A stretch of 64,000 nucleotides of DNA from Flagellimonas marinaquae (GTDB taxonomy: Bacteria > Bacteroidota > Bacteroidia > Flavobacteriales > Flavobacteriaceae). The stretch is taken from assembly GCF_023716465.1 (NCBI RefSeq), contig NZ_CP092415.1, forward strand, positions 1,155,501 through 1,219,500, given 5' to 3'. A program made the position numbers and the translations under genes. Shown piece by piece: positions 1 through 8,972 of this stretch. Under the pieces are notes generated by a model. The model had not been told where the DNA came from. It worked only from the letters and a program-made list of their open reading frames with translations, and searched no databases. Every line of letters begins with the position of its first letter. The stretch's first letter is position 1.

Positions 1-642
1 TTTGGCGATAAAACTATTAGGAGGAATTTTTTCTTTCCACAGGTCCAGATTATAAAAGTTGTCCAACAGCTCATCTACATCTTCCTGGGTAATTTCCTTG
101 GCCTTTTCGGTGGGAGTAATTTCCATAAAGTCCGCGTTGTACAAAATTCGGTATCTGCGCATTACCCCATTGGTATCGGGGATATCGTAAAAGAAAGGAC
201 GCTTAAAATCCAAGTTGTACCCATAATAGAATTTGAGAATTACGGTACTTCTCATAATATAACCGAACTCATTGGGTATATTGGTTATTTCTGGTTCAAA
301 GTTCTCCCCGGCATCTTTTAATATCTGTCGAAATCGTTCAGAAGAATTGAACACAATATTTTCAAAAGGGGTCGAAGCCGTCTTGATCTCATTTTTGGTC
401 AAGATGGGCGAAAAAGAATCTTCTAAGATCACCCTGATTACATCCTTGTGCTTGTCCAATAAGGACAAGTCCGTAAAACCTTCCCTTAAGATAGGGTACG
501 GAGCCTGCACGTCCAATACATACTTTGCCCGTTCGGCCACATGCTCGTTGGGGCTATTTACCTGTTCATCATAGTGTTCCAACAATTTATTGAAACTAAC
601 TAGTTGAACCAAAGGACTTTCAGCATTGTAATCTTGCTTCAT
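1..642 (-). CDS. N-terminal part of an unrecognised cytoplasmic protein, cut by the window edge
   Basis: The minus strand is open from an ATG at 642 to base 1, giving 214 residues that start MKQDYNAESPLVQL and have no stop. No signal peptide or membrane segment is seen, and the composition is that of a soluble protein with many acidic residues. A TAACTTTG promoter element lies 26 bp upstream. I half-recognise the start as that of a long flavobacterial GAF-domain protein, but no GAF motif can be confirmed in this fragment, so the function is left open. Confidence 0.8.
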   Translation of the reverse strand, partial: MKQDYNAESPLVQLVSFNKLLEHYDEQVNSPNEHVAERAKYVLDVQAPYPILREGFTDLSLLDKHKDVIRVILEDSFSPILTKNEIKTASTPFENIVFNSSERFRQILKDAGENFEPEITNIPNEFGYIMRSTVILKFYYGYNLDFKRPFFYDIPDTNGVMRRYRILYNADFMEITPTEKAKEITQEDVDELLDNFYNLDLWKEKIPPNSFIAK

Positions 643-667
643 ACGCAATTAGTCGAGGATTGTGATG

Positions 668-675
668 CAAAGTTA
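668..675 (-). promoter_or_regulatory. Promoter -7 element (TAACTTTG) of the 1-642 gene
   Basis: Exact match on the minus strand to the Bacteroidota -7 consensus TAnnTTTG, 26 bp before the start codon. No clear TTG is seen at the -33 position. Confidence 0.5.
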
Positions 676-759
676 CAAAAAGTAACGATGCCCGTCCTTT
701 TATCGATATCTTTATGGACAAATCACCATTTTTAAGGATATTTAGCAAAAAACATTTTC

Positions 760-1656
760 ATGTCCTCTTCATCCCGGTTGAACCGTGCCTATAAAAATGC
801 CAAGACCATTTGGTTCGGCGAGGAAGACAAGTTCATCTTTTTCAGCGATTGTCATCGCGGCGACAATAGCTTTGCAGATGATTTTGCCAATAACCGAAAT
901 ATATACTTCCATGCCCTTAACCATTACTATCGCGAAGGTTTTTGTTATGTAGAATTGGGCGATGGTGACGAACTCTGGGAAAACCTGAGCTTTGATTCCA
1001 TTTTTGAAGCGCACAAGAACGTGTATCAACTCTTGCGAAGGTTCCATTTGGAGCAACGCTTGCACATGCTCTGGGGCAACCACGATATGGTGTACCGGGA
1101 CCCCGAATACGTAGAAAAAAATCTCTCTCACTATTTTGAGCCCATTGATGGTTCGGACAAAGAACTTTTTGAGGGCATTACTTATCACGAAGCTTTGATC
1201 TTAAAACATAAGGATACGGAACAAGAGATCTTTTGTATCCACGGACACCAAGCGGATTGGTGGAACTATGTCTGTTGGCGTATTGGCCGCTTTTTGGTCA
1301 GAATCTTGTGGAAACCTCTCCAAGTTGTGGGCATTGCCGACCCAACAAGTCCCGCTAAAAATTACAAAGAGCTCATCCGAATCGAAAAACGAATCAAACG
1401 ATGGATTCTCAGTAAAAACCTACTTGTTACATTGGCGGGGCACACACATCGGCCGCGATTTCCGGAACCTGGGCAAATACCCTTTTTTAACGATGGGAGC
1501 TGTGTTCACCCGAGGAGCATAACCGGCATCGAAATCGAAAACGGAACCATTTCACTGATTAAATGGCACATCGATACCAGACCAGATGGTACGCTTCAAA
1601 TTGTGAGGGTATTATTGGAAGGTCCTGAAAAACTTAAAGATTATATAGAAAATTAG
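760..1656 (+). CDS. Metallophosphoesterase
   Basis: Calcineurin-like phosphoesterase of 298 residues. All five metal-site blocks are visible: D30-C-H32, GDGDE at 67-71, GNHD at 106-109, HGH at 161-163 and GHTH at 227-230. This arrangement binds two metal ions and hydrolyses phosphoesters. There is no signal peptide, so it should act in the cytoplasm. The substrate cannot be read from the sequence; the general layout resembles UDP-2,3-diacylglucosamine hydrolase-like proteins, but that is only an analogy. It converges on the next gene and the stop codons overlap by 4 bp. Confidence 0.9.
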   Translation: MSSSSRLNRAYKNAKTIWFGEEDKFIFFSDCHRGDNSFADDFANNRNIYFHALNHYYREGFCYVELGDGDELWENLSFDSIFEAHKNVYQLLRRFHLEQRLHMLWGNHDMVYRDPEYVEKNLSHYFEPIDGSDKELFEGITYHEALILKHKDTEQEIFCIHGHQADWWNYVCWRIGRFLVRILWKPLQVVGIADPTSPAKNYKELIRIEKRIKRWILSKNLLVTLAGHTHRPRFPEPGQIPFFNDGSCVHPRSITGIEIENGTISLIKWHIDTRPDGTLQIVRVLLEGPEKLKDYIEN

Positions 1657-2912
1657 GTCCGCTCCGCCAACTTTTTGACCGCCACCACAAATTGATCCAG
1701 CTCTGCCGTCGTGGTAAATACATTGGGTGTTATCCTGCAACCGTGAACGTTTTCAAAATCTATGGCCACTGTCCAAATATTAAATTCATCCAATAGTATT
1801 TTGGCCATATCGCTTGGTTTTATATGTTTTAGGCCCACATTGGCAATTCCACAACTTCGGTGCGGTTCTATCGGGGTATTGATCACCACGTTCTCCACAT
1901 GGCGCAATTGATCGCTCCAGTACCGTTGAAGATAGCGCATGCGTTCTTCCTTTCGTTCCAGGCCTATCATTTCCAGATAATCTGCCGAATCGTTAATGGT
2001 AAGGTCGGTATGTACTGGATGTGTCCCAGTATGGTTAAGTCTTCTGATCTTGGTGTGGTCCTTCTCATGTTCCGCCAATAAAGGCCATATTTTGGGTATG
2101 TGTTTTTCTTTTACGCACAACATCCCTGCTCCTAGAGGGGTAGCAAGCCACTTATGTAAACTGGCCCCATAATAATCGCAGTCCAAATCCAAAATATCCA
2201 CCTTAATGTGCCCCACACAATGGGCACCGTCCACCATTACCTCGACCCCGTGCGAATGTGCCATTTCGCAAATCTTTTTAATGGGCAATATCTGTCCGGT
2301 TACATTCACCATATGGCATACCATTAGCAATTTGGTCCTAGGCGTAATCTGGGATTCGTAAAGGGACACTATTTCCTCATCGGATTCGGGATGATTGGGC
2401 AAGGATATTTTCTTGCATACTATTCCATAACGATCTTCCATCTGATGAAAATGAATCTGCATGGCGCCATAATCCTGTACGGCAAAAACAGCTTCGTCAC
2501 CTTTTTTCCAAGGATACCCCCCAATGATCATATCGAGGGATTCTGTAGTGTTCCTGGTAATAATCAATTCTTTTTCCGAACAATTGACCAACTTGGCCAC
2601 CCGAGCCGCTGCCTTATTTTTATTTTCCCATTGCACGGTTCTCATATAATACGACCCTTCAATATTTACGTTTTGTACATGCTGGGTAAATTTTTCCAAA
2701 ATAGGAGTAGGGATTATATTATAATATCCACTTTCCAAGTTAATGTAATCCGGCTTTAGCTTATAATCCTGTCTGATCCTCTCCCAAAAAGCCTCGGTAT
2801 TTTTATCCGGGTAGGGCAATGTATTCTTATAATTGTTCTCCACGGTGAGCGGCAGTAATGGAGCTGCCATGGCCGCTTGTCCAATATGGCGCAAGAATTG
2901 TCGCTTTTTCAT
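1653..2912 (-). CDS. Exported class V aminotransferase-fold PLP enzyme
   Basis: A 419-residue fold-type I PLP enzyme of the class V group (isopenicillin-N epimerase / cysteine desulfurase-like). The PLP-binding block VDGAH places the aspartate at 228, and the Schiff-base lysine is K254 in the SLHKWL motif. The N-terminus (MKKRQFLRH, then an alanine/leucine-rich stretch to about residue 24) looks like an export signal, possibly Tat-type although a full twin-arginine motif is absent. Substrate unknown. The 282 bp upstream, up to the divergent gene at 3195, hold only that gene's promoter. Confidence 0.85.
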   Translation of the reverse strand: MKKRQFLRHIGQAAMAAPLLPLTVENNYKNTLPYPDKNTEAFWERIRQDYKLKPDYINLESGYYNIIPTPILEKFTQHVQNVNIEGSYYMRTVQWENKNKAAARVAKLVNCSEKELIITRNTTESLDMIIGGYPWKKGDEAVFAVQDYGAMQIHFHQMEDRYGIVCKKISLPNHPESDEEIVSLYESQITPRTKLLMVCHMVNVTGQILPIKKICEMAHSHGVEVMVDGAHCVGHIKVDILDLDCDYYGASLHKWLATPLGAGMLCVKEKHIPKIWPLLAEHEKDHTKIRRLNHTGTHPVHTDLTINDSADYLEMIGLERKEERMRYLQRYWSDQLRHVENVVINTPIEPHRSCGIANVGLKHIKPSDMAKILLDEFNIWTVAIDFENVHGCRITPNVFTTTAELDQFVVAVKKLAERT

Positions 2913-3167
2913 TTTGATGTTGGGTCGATTAAAAAAAGAATGGTACTTGTTGTTTTTTCTTAGTTGTGTTAAGATACAATTTAAGCCGGCTCAATGGATG
3001 AGGTAAACGTTATTTTTGATCAAATCCCCATAAAGCAAGATCTTATTATTTTGAGCATACCTTTACTACGTCCCCTATTTGGATAAAAGAAAGAAATTAA
3101 CATCAACCCTGCAGATTAACGATTTAACTCCATTTTATCATGTTCGTGGCAAGGTATTTGCTAAATT

Positions 3168-3175
3168 TATATTTG
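3168..3175 (+). promoter_or_regulatory. Promoter -7 element (TATATTTG)
   Basis: Exact TAnnTTTG match 20 bp before the start codon of the secreted protein at 3195. The -33 region is weak. Confidence 0.55.
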
Positions 3176-3194
3176 CATTATTACCTGTCTTGCC

Positions 3195-3860
3195 ATGAAA
3201 AAGAGAGTTTTTGTTTTGTTGGGCACTGTGCTTTTGGCATTCCCTATGTTCGCCCAGGGCGATTTGCCCACCACCCGACCATTAAAGATTGGCGATAACA
3301 ACAAACTCGATGTTAAGGCAAGCAACCAAGGTACTTTACTGCGAATGCCCTCTGTACTGGACGAAAACCTTACTTCCAAAAATGAGAAACCGGGTGTAAA
3401 AATGCTCCCCGACAGACAGTTATTGCAAGCAGGGCACGATATGGAGATCGATCCCAAAGTAATGGAAAAAAAGGAAAAAGGTGCAAACGAACATTTTGGC
3501 GACCAATACTTGGGCGATTTTAAAACTACAGCAAAATTTGTGGGCATTGTTGCCCGGGACCACGAGTATGTGGACGGGGACCGCATTAAAATTTATGTAA
3601 ACGGCCAAGTGGCCGAATATAACCTATTGCTCGATGGTTCCTTTAAAGGAATCAACCTGGATTTGGTGAAAGGTTTTAACCGAATCGAATTTGAGGCCCT
3701 CAACCAAGGTTCTTCTGGACCCAATACGGCACAAGTGTTAGTTACCGATGATAAAGGTGTGGTAATCCACAACAACCGATGGAACCTTTCCACAGGTTCT
3801 CGGGCCAGCTTGATCATTGTAAAGGAAGAAGATAGCACTGTAGAAAACGGCAACGACTAA
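3195..3860 (+). CDS. Secreted protein of unknown function
   Basis: 221 residues with a clear Sec signal peptide (MKKRVFVLLGTVLLAFPMFAQ, cleavage near residue 21). The mature part starts with a low-complexity segment of about 85 residues, followed by a compact region (residues 105-215) with alternating beta-type strands ending in a stretch that resembles an immunoglobulin-like or C2-like sandwich (for example KFVGIVARDHEYVDGDRI). I know similar secreted proteins only as hypothetical proteins of Flavobacteriaceae. It has its own promoter and converges on the acylase gene. Confidence 0.75.
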   Translation: MKKRVFVLLGTVLLAFPMFAQGDLPTTRPLKIGDNNKLDVKASNQGTLLRMPSVLDENLTSKNEKPGVKMLPDRQLLQAGHDMEIDPKVMEKKEKGANEHFGDQYLGDFKTTAKFVGIVARDHEYVDGDRIKIYVNGQVAEYNLLLDGSFKGINLDLVKGFNRIEFEALNQGSSGPNTAQVLVTDDKGVVIHNNRWNLSTGSRASLIIVKEEDSTVENGND

Positions 3861-3865
3861 TATTG

Positions 3866-6043
3866 TCAATGCTTTTCTCCCGGGGAATAGTTGGCCTTAG
3901 CTCGATTTAATACATCTTCCTTGTAAAATGCCGCGTCTTTAAATTCCATATCGGCATAGCGTTGTGCTTGATCATTAAAATGTGGCGAATCCGGGTCGCC
4001 ACTTTGGCCACCGGCCAACATGGTCTTCGCTTTGACCTTTTCACCAAACTCCACTACCGCTACAAAACTATTGCCCCGGGTACCGTAGATTTTCTTTGTG
4101 TTGTTATCATAGCGAGCTCCATATGCCGCCAATGCTCCCCAACTACCACTGGCAAATCCAATGGGAATACTTGGTTTTTCGTCATCAAATGGTTGACGGA
4201 TATCACCATTCAAACGTTGATATCGGTTTACCTCTCCCCAGGGTGTTTTCCATGAACCAAAATCATTTTTAAGCTTTTCCAACACTTGTTCGAACAGCAC
4301 CAGCCTTCGCTCTGCGGACACCCATTCTTCATTGTTGTTAAATAATTCGAACTGTGAAGGGCGATTCTCTATTTTTCCGGTTATCGCTTCCCTCCAAAAA
4401 ATTGTTCCATAAAAATGGGCCAAGGTCATGGCAATCGATTCTTTTGACGTTTTATAATCCCACTTTCGTAAAAGCTCAATGGGTTCTCTTAGTTCAGAAA
4501 TCGGGTTTTGATCAAAGGCCTTCACCAAACCGGGAATCAAAGCTTTAAAAGCCGGCAGGTAGGGGTCGTGCGCAAGTTCGATTAGACTGTCCAAGGTATA
4601 ACCACTGCGATCGGTCAACAGTTCAATAGCGTGAACACCCCTAAAGTTCTCTTGGTCCCTTGACATATATTTTGGGTAATCTTCACGGTTTGGACTATAT
4701 TCCAAAGCCGAAGTGAATGGTGTAGAGTTACAGTTTTGAATCCAACCGTTCCCTGGGTTCAACACCAAGATATTTTCATCCACTGTATGCAATCCTTGCC
4801 AATCTGTTTTTGGATCACTACCGTCCACTGGCTCGGTATAATCAAAAATGGTATCGCGTTTGGGCACAAAGTTGCCATGAAAATAGGCAATATTGCCCTC
4901 GGCGTCGGCATACACAGTATTGTTGGATGAATTGGTTCGGATATCCATCATTTCCCTAAAACCATCGTATCCATTCTGTTTGGTTCTGATATAGGATTGC
5001 TCCAACGCTTTTACAGGTTCCCACATCATGGCCGAAGCCGTCCATTGTTTGCCCACTTGATGGGTAATAGGACCATGGTGGGTTCGGTACATCGGAAAAG
5101 TCCTCTCCTTTAAGGTTTCCCCATCCTTATATTTTAGTGTTACGGAACTCGAATCAACCGGTCGCAATTCTTCCCCATATTGATAATATAGCTTACCATT
5201 ATTTTTAACTATGGTTTCCTTGAATTCATCCATTACATCGGTATAGGTCGAGGTGTGCATCCAACCTGTTTTTTCATTGAATCCTTGATACACAAAAAAC
5301 TGACCCCAGGTAACCGCACCATAGGCATTCAACCCTTCTTCGCTTACTACGTGCACCTCTCCCCTAAAATAAAATGAAGTATGCGGATTGATCAACAACA
5401 TGGCGTTACCGGACTCGGTCAGGTCTCCTGCAATGGCAATGCCGTTGGACCCCTGTGGCTCGGCCATTTCCTCTTCTTTTTTGATTTGTAATGCTTCCAT
5501 CTCCGGCAATTCCATGCCACTTTCGTAAAAACTTTTGATTTTACGGGTAGATATCCGCTCAATATCTCCACCAATGGAACCTTCACTAAAATACATGGGC
5601 ATCCATGGCTCAAAACGAGTAAGCAACTTGGGTTTTACCTCTGGGTGAGTATGTAAATAATAATTGATTCCATCCGCAAAGGCGTCACAAAGTTCTTGTA
5701 ACCACTCTGGACTGTTATTATAGTTTTCCTTTGCTTCTTCTTCGGTCATAAAAAGTCTGGCCCTAAGATCACTGTACAACGCATCTTCACCTTCGACTTC
5801 CGCCAAGCGACCCGTGGCCCAGATATAATTTTGTTCTACACGGTTAAAATCATCCTCGCATTGTGCATATAACAATCCAAAAACGGCGTCTGCATCTGTT
5901 TTTCCATAAACGTGGGGCACTCCAAAGTCATCTCGTATAATTGTAATATTTTCGGCTTGGGACTCCCATTCTTGAACCTCGGTTCTAGGTGGTTCTGCAC
6001 AAGAAAAAAATAACATTAGCACTACAAGGATAGTAATTCTCAT
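3866..6043 (-). CDS. Penicillin acylase family lipoprotein
   Basis: 725-residue N-terminal-nucleophile hydrolase related to penicillin G acylase and acyl-homoserine-lactone acylases. The signal ends in an SPII lipobox (LFFSC, C15), so it is a lipoprotein. The conserved A-chain block DDFGVPHVYG is at 38-47. The predicted autocleavage site is QGSNG, with S199 becoming the beta-chain N-terminal nucleophile after removal of a spacer. It should cleave an amide bond outside the cytoplasm. Which amide (beta-lactam side chain, acyl-homoserine lactone or another acyl amide) cannot be told. No neighbour suggests quorum sensing. Confidence 0.88.
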   Translation of the reverse strand: MRITILVVLMLFFSCAEPPRTEVQEWESQAENITIIRDDFGVPHVYGKTDADAVFGLLYAQCEDDFNRVEQNYIWATGRLAEVEGEDALYSDLRARLFMTEEEAKENYNNSPEWLQELCDAFADGINYYLHTHPEVKPKLLTRFEPWMPMYFSEGSIGGDIERISTRKIKSFYESGMELPEMEALQIKKEEEMAEPQGSNGIAIAGDLTESGNAMLLINPHTSFYFRGEVHVVSEEGLNAYGAVTWGQFFVYQGFNEKTGWMHTSTYTDVMDEFKETIVKNNGKLYYQYGEELRPVDSSSVTLKYKDGETLKERTFPMYRTHHGPITHQVGKQWTASAMMWEPVKALEQSYIRTKQNGYDGFREMMDIRTNSSNNTVYADAEGNIAYFHGNFVPKRDTIFDYTEPVDGSDPKTDWQGLHTVDENILVLNPGNGWIQNCNSTPFTSALEYSPNREDYPKYMSRDQENFRGVHAIELLTDRSGYTLDSLIELAHDPYLPAFKALIPGLVKAFDQNPISELREPIELLRKWDYKTSKESIAMTLAHFYGTIFWREAITGKIENRPSQFELFNNNEEWVSAERRLVLFEQVLEKLKNDFGSWKTPWGEVNRYQRLNGDIRQPFDDEKPSIPIGFASGSWGALAAYGARYDNNTKKIYGTRGNSFVAVVEFGEKVKAKTMLAGGQSGDPDSPHFNDQAQRYADMEFKDAAFYKEDVLNRAKANYSPGEKH

Positions 6044-6095
6044 ATCGGAAGAAGAGTTTAGTTAGTTTTGTGAAAATACATTAAATCAGCTACAA

Positions 6096-7133
6096 TTACC
6101 AACTCCCACTGGCACCACCTCCACCAGAACTCCCGCCACCTCCGGAAAAACCGCCCGACGAACTACTCCCGGACCCAGAACCAAAGGAATGGGTTCCGGT
6201 GGACGAAAATGTCTTGCTCATATAATCCTTATCCGATTTAAAAAACGACACCTTTATTTCTTCATCGCCCTTTCTTTTGATCTTTACGATTACCAATGCA
6301 ATTGTTGTCAGGACAAAAAGGATAAGTCCCCAAAATATCCACGTTAAATCCTCCACCATGGCGTTCATTTGATCTTCCAAGCCAAAAAGTAAACCCATAA
6401 AAAAGAGGGGCATCCCCATAAATACCAAGCCAAAAATGACAGGCATTCCCATAAATAAGGCCATAAAAACTCCACGGAAAATAGCTAATTTTCCAATGAA
6501 CATACCTCTTAGGATTTCCAGAAATGTACTATAGCCTTTATAAAAAACAAATCCTCCTGCGGCAACAAAGACCATCAAAAACAATCCAATAACCCCGTAA
6601 AGCCACCAGGGTGCTGCCTCTTCGGAATCCATTTCCTCCTTAAACTCTTCCAATGCCCCGGGATCTAAAAGAAACTTGATAATCTGGTCCGTTGCCAGGT
6701 CCAAACCTGAAAAATAGTCCTCTTCCTTAAATTTGGGGATCATGGTATTTCTAATAATCCTCGAGGCCACCGCATCGGTAATATATGATTCTAATCCATA
6801 GCCCACCTCTATCCTAACTTCCCTATCCAGTTTTGAAAAAAGAATCAGAATACCATTGTCCTTGCCCGCCTGCCCCAGCTTATTTTGGTTAAAGACATTG
6901 AGTGCATATTGCTCAATAGTCTCATTACCAAGCTCATTAATCGTAAAAATCACTAATTGATTGGTCGTCTCCGATTCAAATTGATAGAGTTTTGTGCGTA
7001 GCACATCGAGCTCGGATTCTGTAAAAATCTTGGCATTGTCCGTAACTATTTCGGTTAAAATAGGGACTTTTTTTTGAGCAGGGCTACTTATGGACAGTAG
7101 AAAAAGTAACCCGTATAATAATGTCCTTCCCAT
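6096..7133 (-). CDS. TPM-domain membrane protein
   Basis: 345 residues: signal peptide (about 1-20), TPM domain (about 25-160), three hydrophobic spans near 176-196, 213-245 and 263-285, then a cytosolic tail ending in a Gly/Ser-rich run from about residue 310. The order matches the YgcG-type TPM family. TPM domains have been described as phosphatase-like or as accessory domains for membrane proteins, and no substrate is evident here. The glycine/serine-rich tail is typical of the family rather than a sign of frameshift. Confidence 0.85.
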   Translation of the reverse strand: MGRTLLYGLLFLLSISSPAQKKVPILTEIVTDNAKIFTESELDVLRTKLYQFESETTNQLVIFTINELGNETIEQYALNVFNQNKLGQAGKDNGILILFSKLDREVRIEVGYGLESYITDAVASRIIRNTMIPKFKEEDYFSGLDLATDQIIKFLLDPGALEEFKEEMDSEEAAPWWLYGVIGLFLMVFVAAGGFVFYKGYSTFLEILRGMFIGKLAIFRGVFMALFMGMPVIFGLVFMGMPLFFMGLLFGLEDQMNAMVEDLTWIFWGLILFVLTTIALVIVKIKRKGDEEIKVSFFKSDKDYMSKTFSSTGTHSFGSGSGSSSSGGFSGGGGSSGGGGASGSW

Positions 7134-7209
7134 GTTTTTAATTACCAGAAGGACTAAAGATAAAGTTTTTGCTTTTTACTGGAACCTGGACTTTTAAGAG
7201 AAAGTTCCA

Positions 7210-7542
7210 TTAGCCTTCTTCCGGTGCCAACTCCACCTCCAGACCATCCAAATCGTCGGTAATATGAATTTGGCAGCCTAAACGGCTATTGTCCTTTACA
7301 AAAAAAGCCTCGGCCAACATCGCCTCCTCATCATCTGTTTTTTCAGGAAGCTGGTGATCGGATTTCACATAGCACTGGCAAGAGGCACACATGGCCATTC
7401 CACCGCATATTCCTATGGTACCCTCTGGAGCAAGTTCGTACGAACGCACAACTTCCATTAGGTTCATGTTCATATCTGTTGGGGCATCCACCTCGTGCAG
7501 TTTGCCGTCCCGGTCTACTATTTTTAATTTGATATCGCTCAT
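7210..7542 (-). CDS. 2Fe-2S ferredoxin (adrenodoxin type)
   Basis: 110-residue ferredoxin. The cluster ligands are C46, C52, C55 and C90, in the pattern CX5CX2C...C that defines vertebrate-type/Isc ferredoxins; C57 is an extra cysteine. It should carry electrons in the cytoplasm. The next gene upstream is a ferredoxin-NADP reductase-like flavoprotein, and beyond it come two Fe-S assembly genes. The natural reading is a reductase-ferredoxin pair feeding Fe-S assembly or a monooxygenase. Confidence 0.9.
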   Translation of the reverse strand: MSDIKLKIVDRDGKLHEVDAPTDMNMNLMEVVRSYELAPEGTIGICGGMAMCASCQCYVKSDHQLPEKTDDEEAMLAEAFFVKDNSRLGCQIHITDDLDGLEVELAPEEG

Positions 7543-7598
7543 ACCTATTTAAAAACCATTACAGGTGGTTTTCTTAACGATTTAAATTTAATTTATTC

Positions 7599-8657
7599 TT
7601 AGTCAATAGCTTTTACTACGGCTTTTGGTGCTTCTTTCTTGCTTCCGTCAAATCCCGTAACACCTCCTACGGTGGTATATTTCATTACATATTTTTTATC
7701 CGGGAATATTTTTTGATAGGCACTTTGGCACATCAAGGTAGCCTCGTGAAATCCACAAAGGATAAGTTTTAATTTGCCAGGATAGGTATTAACGTCCCCA
7801 ATGGCATAAATTCCAGGAATATTTGTTTGATAATCGTAGGTATTGTCGACCTTTATCGCGTTTTTTTCGATTTCCAATCCCCAATTGGCAATTGGCCCCA
7901 ACTTGGGCGAAAGTCCGAATAAAGGAATAAAAGTATCAACGTCAACTTCTATTTCTTCGGCGGTTCCGGTATTTTTTACCGTTACTCGCTCCAATTTATC
8001 TTCACCCTTTAAGGCAATTACTTCTGCGGGTGTAATCAGATTGATTTTTCCTTCGTTCTTGAGCTGCTGAACTTTCTCAACGGAATCCAATGCTCCTCTA
8101 AATTCATTTCTTCGGTGCACCAACGTAACCTCTTTGGCCACGTCTGCCAAAAAAATGGACCAATCCAACGCAGAGTCTCCTCCCCCGGCAATCAATACCT
8201 TTTTATCTCGATAGACCTCAGGTTCCTTGATCATGTAGGACACTCCATTGTCCTCATACTTGGTCAAGTTCTCCAATAACGGTTTTCTTGGTTCAAAGCT
8301 TCCCAGTCCGCCTGCAATGGCAACTATGGGCGCATGGTGTTTAGTTCCTTTATTGGTGGTAACGATAAAAGAGCCATCGTCCAATTTTTCGATGGTCTCG
8401 GCGCGTTCTCCCAAGGTGAATCCAGGTTGGAACGGTTTGATCTGTTCCATTAAATTGTCCACCAATTCCCCAGCGAGCACTTCTGGATATCCTGGGATGT
8501 CGTAAATGGGTTTTTTGGGGTATATCTCGGCACATTGCCCTCCCGGTTGTGGCAATGCATCTATTAAGTGACATTTGAGTTGTAACAGGCCTGCTTCAAA
8601 AACAGCAAAGAGACCCGTAGGTCCCGCCCCAATTATCAGAATATCGGTTTTGATCAT
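7599..8657 (-). CDS. FAD-dependent ferredoxin-NADP(+) reductase, thioredoxin-reductase-like
   Basis: 352 residues with two Rossmann motifs: the FAD site GAGPTGLF at 10-17 and the NAD(P) site GGGDSALDW at 158-166. The redox CxxC of thioredoxin reductases is absent, and the length and C-terminal extension fit the TrxB-like ferredoxin-NADP reductase group (YumC/Fnr2 type). The 'YAIGDVNTYPGKLKLI' region near the C-terminus is the usual FAD-contacting block. It lies 56 bp upstream of the ferredoxin gene on the same strand, so the two probably work as a pair. Confidence 0.88.
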   Translation of the reverse strand: MIKTDILIIGAGPTGLFAVFEAGLLQLKCHLIDALPQPGGQCAEIYPKKPIYDIPGYPEVLAGELVDNLMEQIKPFQPGFTLGERAETIEKLDDGSFIVTTNKGTKHHAPIVAIAGGLGSFEPRKPLLENLTKYEDNGVSYMIKEPEVYRDKKVLIAGGGDSALDWSIFLADVAKEVTLVHRRNEFRGALDSVEKVQQLKNEGKINLITPAEVIALKGEDKLERVTVKNTGTAEEIEVDVDTFIPLFGLSPKLGPIANWGLEIEKNAIKVDNTYDYQTNIPGIYAIGDVNTYPGKLKLILCGFHEATLMCQSAYQKIFPDKKYVMKYTTVGGVTGFDGSKKEAPKAVVKAID

Positions 8658-8720
8658 AAACTAGAATTTTTGGCATGCAACTTACTACTTGCCCAAAAAA
8701 GGAATAATGATTTTTATCAG

Positions 8721-8972
8721 CTAGGTGATGTTGACCACTTTCTCAATCTGGGGAGCGTACTTTTTTATGGTCATTTCCACTCCGCTCTTTAGGGTCATTT
8801 GATTTACACTGCAACCAATGCAATTCCCTTCCAATCGCACCGTAACAATATTGTCCTCAATGGAGACCAAAGTAATATCGCCGCCATCACTTTGTAAAAA
8901 CGGACGTATTTCATCCAATGCTTTTACTACATTGCTTCTTGTTTCTTCTGATGTCATTGTTGCCATGCTCAT
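8721..8972 (-). CDS. NifU C-terminal-domain Fe-S scaffold/carrier
   Basis: 83-residue single-domain Nfu protein. The conserved SDGGDI block is at 28-33 and the cluster-binding CxxC is C51-I-G-C54. Such proteins receive a 4Fe-4S cluster and pass it to apo-enzymes. Its start overlaps the stop of the Mrp ATPase gene by 4 bp, which implies translational coupling and joint action. Internal methionines at 3 and 6 are alternative starts. Confidence 0.92.
   Translation of the reverse strand: MSMATMTSEETRSNVVKALDEIRPFLQSDGGDITLVSIEDNIVTVRLEGNCIGCSVNQMTLKSGVEMTIKKYAPQIEKVVNIT

Noticed and set aside
769..1188. Long minus-strand frame within the metallophosphoesterase gene
   Set aside because: The plus-strand protein has all five metal motifs; the antisense frame shows no family features.
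3866..6043. Penicillin-acylase-family gene as part of quorum quenching or a beta-lactam cluster
   Set aside because: No neighbouring gene for either pathway; family substrate range is broad.
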